The notes under the pieces: model-generated | The model's database searches: none | The model's input: only the letters and a program-made list of their open reading frames with translations | Told to the model about the DNA's origin: nothing | Origin: Sinonovacula constricta | Lineage: Eukaryota > Mollusca > Bivalvia > Cardiida > Solecurtidae | Direction of reading: 5' to 3' | Length of the DNA: 64,000 bases | Assembly: GCA_007844125.1 (NCBI GenBank) | Contig: CM017571.1 | Location: 27,651,978-27,715,977, forward strand | Program-made: the position numbers and the translations under genes | Part shown: piece by piece, positions 12,306-23,915 of the stretch | Numbering within the stretch: position 1 is the first letter of the stretch | How the letters are laid out: the number at the start of each line of letters is the position of its first letter

Positions 12306-14157
12306 GCTAAGTCTATATAGATAGTTTCCACATCAGTGAAAATCCCCTATCTTGGCAGCCATCTTTGATGGTAACTTCAAGGGATTTTCATATGAATTGT
12401 ATAGAAGGGTAAATTTTATTTTCTCGTTATGTCTTTATTTGTGGTCCGAAAATTAAAAGCTATACACCATTGGAAAGCTCTTGAAATTCATATTTTTAGA
12501 ATACAATATTTTTACAATTGATAAATTTACACAGAATTAGTACAGAGAAATAAATAAAACTATTGGCTCATACTTAAAACAAAATGAACACTGTACTATT
12601 TTCGGTTGAATTTCTTTAACCTTTTAAACTATCAAAATTTAATTTTAATATTTAAAATACTTTATAAAAGCTGTTAAATTTGATATAAAATTCAGTAATA
12701 TAGACTGAAAAATAAAAACACAGTGGTGAGTTTAATACAGCATATATTTCCCCTATTTCGACCTGCATTAGCCCACAAAGATGGCTGCCTTAAACTGTCT
12801 TATCAGTGTCGATGATGTCACATGGAAACTATCTATTAGTGTATACCAGTATCTATGCATGAGATTGTGATGAAATAGTTTCATGTTCAGTAAGTTTTTA
12901 TTCAAACTATAACATGATAAGTGTTAAATTATAACTCAAACCATTAGCCACCTGAAGGGGATCTATCATTATAGTTATACATTTTAGGTTGTCAATAACA
13001 TTTGATACAATAAATTTGGTGTAAAACTGTAAAACTTTGACTTTGAGAATATATGAAAAATATAACAATATTTAACTTTTTCTAATGATAATAAAATTAA
13101 ATAGAGATGTGATTATAAATCTTATGAGTACGAATAAAGATTGTCAATCAAAATTGTAATGTATATGTTTTACATACATATTAGTATGTAACTTGGATCT
13201 TATTTGATTAAAGGCGCCACTTTAGTTAATTTAGATAGTTTGTAAATGATTAAAAATCAGGCAAATAGCTGTTAAATTAATGTGAAATTTGCATTAAAAT
13301 GTTTTTACATTTGTTACATAAAATAACCAAAAAGTTTTACTGCTGATAATAAAATATGGAAAGAAATTTACGCTAAAAATAAATGAAAAAAATACTCAAT
13401 AATTGATTTTTTATTAATGAATATTTTTTTTATTATTTTATCATACTTAGAGTAAAAGAGTTGTATTTCTGGACCTTCAGTTTTTTATTCTTTTAATTTT
13501 GAAGAAAAATTGCCCAGCTAGCTGTTTTAAGAAACATTCTACATGTATTTAAAAACGATAACCTCTCTACCAGGATAATAGGTAGGGATTTTAGATACTG
13601 TGGTATTAGGGTTGGCCATTGTGTTGTTAGATAAGAAACACCAGGGATGCTATTGGGTACCATTTTTAAACCCATTATTTAAATTTGCACCCCAGTTTCA
13701 CATATTTTATCTTAAGTGCAATTATCTCTAGTGAAGCATATCTCCAATACACCAAGGTAGTAGTGAGAATTATTTCCACTAAAGCAATTATTTTGGAATA
13801 AAATTATATGATAACCAAAGATGAAAAAAAAAGTGGCAATTATTTCTGCTTAAACATTTTTCCAATATTATCATAAAGTATGAAATATGCCAAGAACAAT
13901 TAACATGCAGAAAAACAACACGGAACATTACTTGTTTGATTAAAAACATCAAAAATGTTCACAAAGCACCAATTGTATGTAAACTATCCTTTCCTCTTTT
14001 GTTTGTGTCAGTAGATTGCAGATTGTACAATCAATCCTTTGACCCTTAGCTTGCTACCTTTTGTTAAAAACTCATGCTAAATTCCCAGGTTTGTTTTTGC
14101 TTTAATATTATATATGTTACACGTAAGTGTTGATATACTTATAAAGGGAGAATGATC

Positions 14158-14229
14158 AGCAAATAGTGTAGATCTGATCAGACAGCTCCTGGCAGATAGC
14201 CGGCTGATCTGGATTAACACTATTTGCCT
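14158..14229 (+). repeat. Palindromic interspersed element, best-preserved copy
   Basis: The left arm is GCAAATAGTGTAGATCTG followed by ATCAGACAGCT. The right arm, reverse-complemented, is GCAAATAGTGTTAATCCAG followed by ATCAGCCGGCT. The arms are about 80% identical over 30 bp around a loop of about 10 bp. Flanks such as GCAGGCTAAGAGTTTAAG recur beside other copies (32.1 and 56.5 kb), so the mobile unit is longer than the hairpin. No coding capacity. Confidence 0.7.
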
Positions 14230-14395
14230 AAGCCTTATAAATATGTGAATAGCAGGCTAAGAGTTTAAGCTTATTGACTTAAGCTTATTTCCTTATCCTG
14301 TGTGTGGATGATTTAACCAAACATTCAAATTATTCAGGAAATCTCACATGACATATTCCAGTTTCTTGTTCTGAAAACCTATTGCATGTCACTCT

Positions 14396-14492
14396 AAGAC
14401 CCTTTACAAGCTGGAAACACCTATAACCTCATTAACAGAAAACATACCCAACCTTTATGGTGTTTTCAGCAAATAAAGGGTGAACCACATAC
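14396..14492. repeat. Second copy of the CTTGCTGG-type palindromic element
   Basis: The left arm CCCTTTACAAGCTGGAAACA pairs with the right arm TGGTGTTTTCAGCAAATAAA. Arm sequences match the 11138-11226 copy while the loop differs, which is the expected pattern for a foldback family. Confidence 0.5.
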
Positions 14493-14585
14493 AGCTTAAC
14501 CCCAGTATTCATACTACATATATTAATGATAATATTATGAACATTGTACAAAAACTTTACATGACGTATAACTAGACACTCTGCA

Positions 14586-14670
14586 GCAAACAATGCAGAT
14601 CTTGATCACCAAGCTCCCTGTGGGTGCTGTCTTATCTAAATGAACACAACATGTATTTGTCTAAGCCTGG
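14586..14670 (+). repeat. Palindromic interspersed element copy
   Basis: GCAAACAATGCAGATCTTG, then ATCACCAAGCTCCCTGTGGG, then GTGCTGTCTTATCTAAATG. The arrangement left arm, AGCTCC/GGGTGCTGTCT centre, right arm is like the 14158 copy, but the right arm is decayed. Confidence 0.5.
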
Positions 14671-15374
14671 AGAATCCTTGCTTTGCTAGGTGAGGAGCTA
14701 TGTCAATCTTTTGCTATGCAGTTAATTACAGCATCGAAAAGATTCAATTATCTTGAGCGTTTACACGGCAGGTTGGTTTTCTCCATTTTCTCCATCAAAG
14801 AAACATTGATTCCTAAAGGTCTTAATTTGGCTGGCAAGCAAAATCTATGAAAGATTGTTGTTTACAGTTAAAGGGGGGTGGAAAACATTTATTTTTATAT
14901 TTAGGCCAAAGATCGTGATTTTATACGCACACCAAACAATTCACAAAAAAGATTTTATAGGGATAGATGGAAAATGTATACAGTGTTGATAAAAACAAAC
15001 ATTTTAAGGCAGTTACATGTTAACAGTGCAGATTTTCAAAATGATTCTGGAAGAGGCATGATTTTTGTTCAATAGTTTTTTGTACTGAATGAGTATGTTT
15101 AACCATCACACTTCCAAATGTGGCTGTACAAATTAAATGGCAGAATCAGGTGAATGGTATCAATGGTTGAGGGGGCTTAAATAAATGACATTTAGTAAAG
15201 GGCAGCAGAATCTGTAGCTCAAAGGTCCATTCAGGAGTTTAGTTTTAGATGGTTCAGATGTCCCCCAAACAGCATTTCAAGGGTCTCTCGAGGTCAAGCG
15301 TGAATGTTGATAACTTGCTATTCCTCAGCGCCTCACCATGCATGTTCAAAACTTAGTCTGGGTAATTACTTTTA

Positions 15375-16206
15375 TGTGGAAAGGTCTTCCAGCTGAACTG
15401 CTTGGAGCTGTCTGTGTGGGTAGGTCTTCCAGCTGACCTGCTGGGAGCTGTCTATGTGGGGAGGCCTTCCAACTGCTGACTATGTGGAGAGGTCTTTCAG
15501 CTGACCAACTGGGAGCTGTCTATGTGGGAAGGTCCTCCAGTTGATCTGCTGGGAGCTTTCTATGTGGGGAGGTCTTCCAACTGACCTTCTGGGAGCTGTC
15601 TTTGTGGGGAGGTCTTCCAGCTGACCTGCTGGGACCTGTCTTTGTGGGAAGGTCTTTCAACTGACCTTCTGGGAGCTGTCTTTGTGGGGAGGTCTTCCAA
15701 CTGACCTTCTGGGAGCTGTCTGTATGGAGAAGTCTTCTAGCTAACCTGATGGGAGCTGTCTATGCCTGTAGGTTTCCCAACTGACCTGCTGGGAGCTGTC
15801 TGTGTGGGGAGGTCTTTCAACTGACCTGCTGGGAGCTGTCTATTTGGGGAGGTCTTCCAACTGACCTGCTGGGAGCTGTCTGTATGGGGAAGTCTTCCAG
15901 CTAACCTGATAGGAGCTGTCTATGCCTGTAGGTTTCCCAGCTGACCTGCTGAGAGCTGTCTGTGTGGGGAGGTCTTCCAGCTGACCTACTGGGAGCTGTC
16001 TGTGTGGGGAGGTCTTCCAACTGACCTGCTGGGAACTGTCTGTATGGGGATGTATTCCAGCTAACCTGATAGGAGCTGTCTATGTGAGGAGGTCTTCCAA
16101 CTGACCTGCTTTGAGCTCTCTGTGTGGGGAGGTCTTCCAAATGACCTGATAGGAGCTGTCTATGTGAGGAGGTCTTCCAGCTGACCTGCTTGGGGCTGTC
16201 TGATCA
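15375..16206. repeat. Minisatellite, 40-bp unit, about 21 copies
   Basis: The unit is GCTGGGAGCTGTCTGTGTGG followed by GGAGGTCTTCCAACTGACCT, with substitutions (AACCTGAT, CTATGCCTGTAGG) shared by subgroups of units and some shortened units near 15460-15480. The right edge passes straight into GGGGCTGTCTGATCAGG and GATCTACACTGTTAG, which is the right arm of the palindromic interspersed element. This suggests that the array grew from such a copy. Confidence 0.95.
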
Positions 16207-17415
16207 GGTTCAGGATCTACACTGTTAGAGAACCCTTTCTTGAAGGACAAATTCTATTCAGTAGATGTAATATTTGTATTATTAATAAAAACTGTATATT
16301 TTTAACATTGTTTTAGCCATATAAATAAGAATTTAGTATGGTTTATTAGCAAATACAGCCGGCTGTGAGCTAAAGAGTATGTAAAGTTAGGCCTGGGATC
16401 AGACCACACTTACAAAAGAAAAGTTTATGCTACCAACTTCCAAACAAAAATCAGAAATAATGTCACCATATGTGTGTCTTGATTCTACCATACCTCTATC
16501 CCCAGCATGAAATCAACTGCTGATTATTTCAAAAAGGAAAAATGAAACATAATGCCTCCAAAACAGCAGACTTGACACTTTTGATTCTTTTTGCATTAAT
16601 CTATAATGCCTCTTATAAAGCATCACAGGATTCCATACAATGGAACATTTAAGCTGCTCATTGCAAGATATCATACAGCATTTTTGCATGTTTCATTCCT
16701 TTTATTCAAAAACAATCTTTACTCAGTTACCTTTGAGAAGTAACATTTGTATGCCAGCATTTTCTTTGCATGTCAAATGTTATTTTATTTAAAGTCCATT
16801 TTAACTTTGTAACTATGTCCTGCAGTGCACCAGTGGTAAAATCCAGACAGCTGTCTAGGGTTCTCATCCACCCATAATGGCTGGACATCACCAACATCTC
16901 CATAATTGTCTTGGTGCGTTGTATCTTAAAACCAAACCTTAATATATCTTCCTGCATGCCACTATCAATGATTTGATTCATTTTAATGATTTGAATTTTA
17001 ATGAACTCATTAATTTTAATGAACTCATTAATATTGATGAAACTACAAATTCTTGTCCTTTCATTAAGAATTCTCCACCCTTCTGGATGCGTGATTGATA
17101 TGTATTGTTCATAAAGAACTTTAGAAACTGCTATCTTTAAATCTTAAATGTGACTCAGTCCTTGAAAGACATCTTTACCTGAACTGAAGTCCATTTTTAG
17201 TTGATTTTTCTGTTTTATTATTTATACAACTCTCTGTCTGACAAGATTAATTGTTATGCTCGCAAATCATAGTCATCACACTACTTTACAAATAACTAAA
17301 GTACATTTAGATGTAAAATCACTTTTACAGATCATAAAAAGTTAATATTGACAAAAGGATATTGACTAAGACCCCTCCCAGAAAACTACAGACTGACCAC
17401 TGACTGACCAAGTAG

Positions 17416-17520
17416 GATGGCAATGATAATGATGATCATCATTGATAATTATTGATGAAGATGATAAAGATAATGATGGCATTGACCATAATAATGATGA
17501 TGATGATGATGATGATGATA
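17416..17520. repeat. Degenerate GAT-rich microsatellite
   Basis: Interrupted ATG/GAT triplets end in a cleaner (GAT) run at about 17491-17520. It is not coding. Confidence 0.8.
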
Positions 17521-18320
17521 TTTACATTTAAAAACATCTTTTTAAAATTGCTTTTTTTGTGTAAATAGTATTTCAGAAAAACTTAACAAATCTAATATTT
17601 AGTTCATTGAACTACAGTATTCAGGTGAGACACTAAGGTGTCCCTCAACTCCACTGATCATTTTTAATACTTATTCTTGCCTGGCATACAATCACCCCCA
17701 TTGAGGTTTATATTAAAGCCTCTATTTGCTCTACTTAACTGTCAATTTAAAACTTTGAATATCTAATTTATACAAAGGAAATAGTTACAAATATTGAGAC
17801 AGTATACTAGGACCATTCCAATGCCCTTGTGTTATGAATTATGAATTTTATATTATACAAGTTCAACTTTTGATGGAATTATTGTTATAATCATACATTA
17901 AAGTTCAGTTTTCTGTTACTTGTGATTCTTTTATGTACATAAGAAAATTGTACTGTAATTTGATAAAGATTTTTTTAGCATGGACAAGAGGTACCGTCGA
18001 TAGTTTTTATCAAGTATATTATATATAATTAGATATACGATACTAAAATGTGGCAGTTCAGAATTTAATGTGTAATTATCTATTCTGACAAAGACCAATT
18101 TTTATTGAATATGTGTCACTTTGAATGGTAAGTTTAAAATAATAGTTTGAGTAAAAAGATGTTCTTGATATCCTGTAGTAAGATGTTTTGATGCAATTAT
18201 TAGGGAGACAACATCTACGTTACTGTAGTACCATGAATTCCCTATTTGAAGTTATAGTACTCTTGATGACATACAAATGATGCACCTATTTTTATTATCC
18301 TTTGCAAGCTGAAATACAAT

Positions 18321-18415
18321 TACCGTAAAGTTTTATTGATAAGACGCAGTTTTTTGCCCTAAATTATGATAAAAAAGTGGGGGATGGGTCTTATCCATGC
18401 GAAGATTTTAGGAGA
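18321..18415 (+). mobile_element. Partial relative of the 1.8-kb MITE (one end only)
   Basis: The segment contains TACCGTAAAG, then ATTGATAAGACGCAG, then a GTGGGGGATGGGTCTTATCC block. It has the same layout as the end of the 1787-2304 element: a terminal motif, TTATAAGACG-like motif, T/C-rich stretch, G-rich block and a second CTTAT motif. Sequence identity is moderate, so this is an older or different subfamily copy, and a matching opposite end was not found. Confidence 0.4.
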
Positions 18416-19851
18416 GGAAAATCTAATAAATATCCACTGGTAAATAAGATAAAATGTTGTATATAATTGAGTTATTTTCCTTGAGAGGAAAATGTCATGA
18501 ACATAAAAATTAGATTTTTCTTTAATATTTCTTGTTGAAAATAAATAAATCTGGGTTATAATACTTCTTCGAAAAGAGGAAGTATTGAGTCTTCATTAAA
18601 TGATGAAACATACATATTTTTTTTTCACATTGTTATTTTTTTTTTTTTTCATACTTTATCTTTCTTTGGCATATGCTACTAGACTACTTCATGTAGAATC
18701 AATTTAGCATTTAATCTAAAAAATATGTCCTTATTTTTCAAGTAGGGAAATATGGTGTATAGGATAATAGGTTTTATTCAATACTGACAGAAGATTATAT
18801 GACCACTCCTCCTTGTATATGTTAGCTTTGGACTTCTGAATACATTTTCTATGAGAGAACTTAAATAAAAAGATGATATAGAAACTATGCTGTAGGTATA
18901 AACAAATGCTGACTTAATAACAGAATTTAACACACAATTTCATAGTCTTTGTTTTTAATATAATCAGTGTACCAAAGTATGTTTCTTCCATTCTCCAGCT
19001 GTATAATACACAATTTTAACCAATTAAAATGGTTCAGATATTTATTCCAGCATGTTGTATGTCAGCATTACTTTGTAAGTCTAAAGTGAGGTGAATTTGC
19101 TAGCCCCATTAAAAATACAAGTTTTTCCAAGAAGGAGAAATATTCATAAATAGTTAATTAGTTTTTTGTTTGTTATCGATCAGGAGTGCATGATGACACT
19201 GCGGTATTTGCTCAGTCCTACAAATTAGACTTATACCTATCACATCTGTTTTCCATCATTTTATATCCTGATAATTATGTTTTTCTTTTTTATTTTTATC
19301 AGGCATAATGTGAAATGAAAAAAACACAAAAAAAACTTGAAAACAAAATATGAATGTTAAAAGTAAAATATAATAACGTAGGTCTTCTGTAAAGTAATCA
19401 CTGCACACTTCTGAACAAAACGTCTATGTAAGAAGTTAAACATAATGATAATATTTCGTTGGTTGTTAATATAAACATGTATTGACTTATTCACAGACTT
19501 CTACTTGAAAAACTTTGTTAATTGGCTTTAGGCACACATACAGCTGACGGTTGGTGATTTATTTCATGTAATTACTGTTGACATAGGATTGGTAATAGCT
19601 CAATGAACGTCTAATGAACTAATGTAATATAAACCAAATTTTCTGTAATTCAATACTTATGTTCTAGTTAATGCTCTTATGTCAGAAGTATGTTAAATAT
19701 ACATGAATCAGTGGGCATTTAGTACATAATCATAAAAATGATTGATGAAATAATACTTTTTGTATGTGTGTCCCACACCTATTATTTTCATACAACATAC
19801 TGCTGTAACCCAATATCTAGAAAACACGTACTTATCCTTACTTTATGTTAA

Positions 19852-20336
19852 AGGCGGTAGCCGACAGTTTGTCTATATCAGATGTTTGTATCTTACCACT
19901 GCTTTGTGGAATCTGGACATAATTTTTGCCTAAACTCATAGTTTATTCTAAGTAAAGATGGCTTTAAACACTACCTATATTGTCTCACAGTTAAGTTGTG
20001 GGAAAAAAACCCTCAAATAATTTATTGTTAACAAATCTATAAATAAGCATGATAGTGATCTCTGCTAAAAATAGATATCGATACAAAGTGGATTAACCGG
20101 ATGACTATATAACGTGATCTAGAGAGTTGTCATGTGGTTTTCTTAGTTTAAAAATAGCTATCTCTGAAGCGTGGCTCAGATAGGAAATATCTGTTTGATG
20201 ATATTGTAGATGTATTCTTGTAGATCTAGTGAATCAGTCAACAACATTTTGTAAGACCTTTTCAAGTAACAATGACTTAATTGGTTCTTTGAGAGAAAAA
20301 TTGGCCCAAATTGTCAAATACTACCTTTAAAGGGTG
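19852..20336 (+). mobile_element. TTAA-flanked non-autonomous DNA element
   Basis: The left end reads TTAAAGGCGGTAGCC and the right end reads ACTACCTTTAA, so a short terminal inverted repeat (AGGCGGTAG / CTACCT) sits inside TTAA. TTAA target duplication is known for the piggyBac and Kolobok superfamilies; the purine-rich AGG terminus fits Kolobok better, but no transposase is present. Internal blocks AACACTACCTATATTGT, GCTAAAAATAGA and TTAGTTTAAAAATAGCTATC recur in inverse orientation at 43.8-44.2 kb. Confidence 0.6.
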
Positions 20337-22090
20337 TTAATACTGCCAGAAAAATATTTTCACAGAATAGTGTAATTATTTGTGTATGAATAAAAGAAAA
20401 ATGTTTTTTTAATTTTAATGGCATTTTTTAGTGTTAAAATTGATATATAAACTTTGCCGCTTTGCAATGCTGCATATAATGTGTTAAGAAGAGTCCAAAA
20501 TTTACAGTTCAATGGCTGTTATTACATCATTGTAGGGATATTGTGTCATTAAGCAGTTTTAAATAAGTACAAAATTCCATTGTTGTCAGTTCTTTACAAT
20601 TTAATCATATTTCAAAATATGCTTATATAGTCAATTTTGATAAAATTTTCATCAAAACGTTTCTGATAATCCTTTTTTGCCATAGTTTTATTTTCAAAAT
20701 ATTACACATATTACATCATAATGTATGGGTTTTTTTAAGAGCATAACCAATTCCTGTAGACATTTAAAGCACTTTTCATTCAGATATGACAATTCATTGT
20801 GCTGTTATCAGGTGAAATCAATGTTATTGTCCAATAGGAAGATGACAAAACAAGCAGAACACATAGTTTTATAAAAAATTAGCAGTACATGTAAATAGAC
20901 AGATTCTTTTATATGAACATATTACAGTTTTTTTTTTTTTAATACAACAAGCAATAACTGTTGTTTTATTTTGTTTTTAGAAAAAACATTGTAGCACCTC
21001 AATTATGGAAATTATATTATTATACGATGAGCTGTTTTAGTAGAGAAAGAGCCCAAACAATTGTCTGAGTAGAACCAGTGTTGACCGCAGGTCAGCTGAT
21101 AGATCTTACAGTAAGTCCATTGCCCCAAGAAAAAAGGTAAGACAGGGCAAGCAAATAAAAAAACAAGCACATAGCATAGCAATGCAAGCATATTCTTTTA
21201 ATTCTGATTAATATATTAAATCAGAATTAAAATTTAATTAACTTTGAAATGTTTTTATTCTGTATACTATTTTTAATTGAGATTGTCTCCTTTGTGTACA
21301 ATTAACGTAACATTTTTTAATTAATTAAACTTTCAGACAAGTTAATTTTAAAAATGAGCTTTTCAAAAACTACAAATGTAAAAAAAATAATTGAAAGTCA
21401 CATTTTAACTTTTAAATCTTTAACTCTCCTTTAACTTGAACATTGACTAGCATTAATTATTAATAAAATTACCTTTCAAGTGTCAAATTTAATAATCATT
21501 TGAATGATGGCATAAATTTAAAACTTAAATAAAGGGTTAAAAGAATATAAATTTATTGTCCTTTTTTACTATTTAAAAATTAAAGCTAAAAATGGTCATA
21601 AAATATAGTTAAAAAAAAAATTAATTGAATGATCTAACTTTGTACCATATACAAGTAAATTGAAAAAAGAATTCTTAAGACCAGTAAAGTGCCAGGTGAA
21701 GTTCATTTGTGGCAAGTATTGTTTGCCCCCTTTATATCAGGTTAAAAGTAGACAACACACAGTTACTACAAGTGACAAAGGATCACTGATGTATACAAAT
21801 TACCCCTGTTATACCCAGGAACAACTTACCACTTATCTTTTGTAAAGGTTTGAATCAAAATGTTTTCACAGTGTTAAACATTGAGTAAGACATAAAGGAA
21901 GAGGGCAAATAACAGTGTGAACATACCATTTACCTTACCTATGCTACATTTAGTCACAACAACAATTCTAAATACACAGCTGACAACTTTATGCAAAGGC
22001 AGCAAAACATATTCATTGAGACGCTTCAGCAAAAGTTGCAGAGCCTGACCAGATGGCTTTGGGTCTGCACTATTAACTTAAGTATGGTCA
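20337..22090. other. Presumed intron sequence without a recognised gene
   Basis: AT-rich. A minus-strand SINE tail fragment lies at 21055-21130 and a decayed palindromic-element copy (GTTGCAGAGCCTGACCAG, GGTCTGCACTATTAA) at about 22028-22080. Nothing else is supportable. Confidence 0.4.
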
Positions 22091-22208
22091 TTTCATGCAA
22101 AGCAGGATATTAATCAAGAACTGTTGAGACAGTTCATGCAAAGCAGGATATTAGTCAAGAACTGTTGAGACAGTTCATGCAAAGCAGGATATTAGTCAAG
22201 AACTGTTA
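22091..22208. repeat. Short tandem repeat, about 41-bp unit, three copies
   Basis: TTCATGCAAAGCAGGATATT followed by AGTCAAGAACTGTTGAGACAG is repeated three times with very few differences, so the amplification is recent. Confidence 0.9.
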
Positions 22209-23067
22209 AGAGATTTTTTTTTCTTCTGCACAAAACAATATGTTACAACCCTTCACCCTTACCAAACTCCATTTGTTAAAAACTCCTACAAATTCTTGAT
22301 TATTTGCTTAAACAACTACATGCAAAGCTAGCTAGCTATATTGCTAATGGCCTTGCCAACAAAAAGTGCAGGTCTTGACCAAACAACTTTGAATTAGGAC
22401 TGCTTTACCTGTTTCTATACTAAATGCATATGCATGATAAATTTCTTAAAGGCAGGCTTGAAAGCTAAAAAACGTGTTTTTTCTATATACAACCACTTAA
22501 CTGAATGGTTAATTGATTTTGTTTTCAATTACCAGCTTGATTGATATCTGAAATTTTGCTGCTGCAATGGGTACCTACAAATTATTCATGGTTCAAAACA
22601 AAGACATTTTCTTTTTTCTTTTTTCTAACCTCGATCAACTGTTTTGAGTTGTTGCAGGTTTATTTTAGTAATATAAAGATTGGATCACCCAGCAGGGGGA
22701 GGGTTTGACAGTAATTCTCTTTTAAATAGACATTATTACAAATGCTTAGTTGGGGCATTCAAATTAAGAAAACATCTATTAAAACTACAAGACAGTTTAG
22801 CAATTGTGTAGCGTTATAAAGAAGTCGACCTATTCATACTCAAGTTTACCAGTTGGCTTGAAGTCAACTTTTAGTTAAATATTCATTTTTTTTTCATTTG
22901 TAAAATTCAGTCAACAAGGAATTATGGACCAGAAGTGTTATAATGTAGATAATTTGTAGCTGAGGCTGTTAATGATGATAATTTCTTATTTTTTTAATAA
23001 TTTTCATGATAAAAATGTTGATTTTGATGCTGGTTCAGTTGTCACTACTGCCTATTATGCTGCTGCT

Positions 23068-23089
23068 GGTGATGATGATGATGGTGGTT

Positions 23090-23178
<89 letters not shown>

Positions 23179-23255
23179 AATGATGATGGTGATGATGATA
23201 ATGATGATGATAATGATGATGGTGATGATGATGATGATGATGATGGTGATGTTGG

Positions 23256-23313
<58 letters not shown>

Positions 23314-23333
23314 AATGATGATAATGATGATGG

Positions 23334-23372
<39 letters not shown>
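23068..23372. repeat. (GAT)n microsatellite
   Basis: About 300 bp of GAT triplets with GGT, AAT and GTT interruptions. It produces long poly-Asp, poly-Met, poly-Ile and poly-His open frames in different frames; none is credible as a gene. It ends about 40 bp upstream of a candidate exon at 23416. Confidence 0.97.
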
Positions 23373-23377
<5 letters not shown>

Positions 23378-23415
23378 ATGGTTTTCATGATCAATCATTA
23401 TTTCTATCTTATCAG

Positions 23416-23457
23416 AGGAAAGAGAAGATCCAACAACTCCATATTCCCAACAATGAT
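23416..23457 (+). CDS. Possible 42-nt cassette exon
   Basis: A pyrimidine-rich acceptor (TTATTTCTATCTTATCAG) is followed by 42 nt that are open in phase 0 (R K E K I Q Q L H I P N N D) and then by a consensus donor GTAAGTG. The length is a multiple of three and the phase matches the upstream exon ending at 9515, so it could be spliced in or skipped without a frame change. The evidence is only splice-site shape and phase, with no homology, and a chance match in AT-rich intron is quite possible. Confidence 0.28.
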
Positions 23458-23709
23458 GTAAGTGATCACAGATTGTTGTTGACATTCGATCTGGTGTTGG
23501 TACTTAATGTGTGATATATCAAGTATACTGTGATAATGTTTTTCTCCATTGCACACCTTAACACAATTCACAGGCTGATGTAATATGTTGTGTGTACAGA
23601 TCTCTAACTTATTGACCATTCTCAATAAATTCCTGACACTGTGTTTATGGCTCCTTCCACCATTATATTGTAAGGTAATTCCTTCTTGTGATGTAAGGCT
23701 GTAAACATC

Positions 23710-23915
23710 TGTGATTTATTGGTTAAGATGTTGGACTCTGCCTGAAGGGGTTGAACCCCACACCAGCCACAAGATACAAGACCTTGGGAAAGACTATTTG
23801 AACTTTTCACATGGGAGGTTTTACCTGAGTACTGGTTCTACCTTGAAAGTCAAAAGGAATTCATGTATGTTGGGAAAGATTGTTTCCCACTTGACAATAA
23901 ACAAGTAACTAAACT
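23710..23915 (+). repeat. tRNA-derived SINE-like element
   Basis: TGGTTAAGATGTTGGACT resembles a tRNA A box and GGGGTTGAACCCC a B box about 30 bp later, in the spacing of a polymerase III internal promoter. The body holds TGGTTCTACCTTGAAAG and it ends in ACAATAAACAAGTAACTAAA. It is not a functional tRNA because no complete cloverleaf is seen. Confidence 0.5.

Larger units (their letters stand above)
11951..15374. other. Presumed intron sequence with dispersed repeats only
   Basis: Apart from the listed palindromic copies, I see a possible inverted pair, GGCAGCCATCTTTGATGG (near 12353) and CACAAAGATGGCTGCC (near 12775), which may delimit a decayed transposon. No exon is supportable. An open frame on the minus strand at 13675-13493 shows no recognisable protein features. 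Confidence 0.4.
16207..19851. other. Presumed intron sequence without a recognised gene
   Basis: AT-rich sequence in which I recognise only the GAT-rich patch and the partial MITE at 18321. The 84-codon open frame at 16981-16727 (minus) has no recognisable domain and no supporting splice context. Confidence 0.4.

Noticed and set aside
22972..23514. Poly-Asp (also poly-Met, poly-Ile, poly-His) open frames
   Set aside because: Direct translation of the GAT microsatellite; all frames are open because the triplet has no stop.
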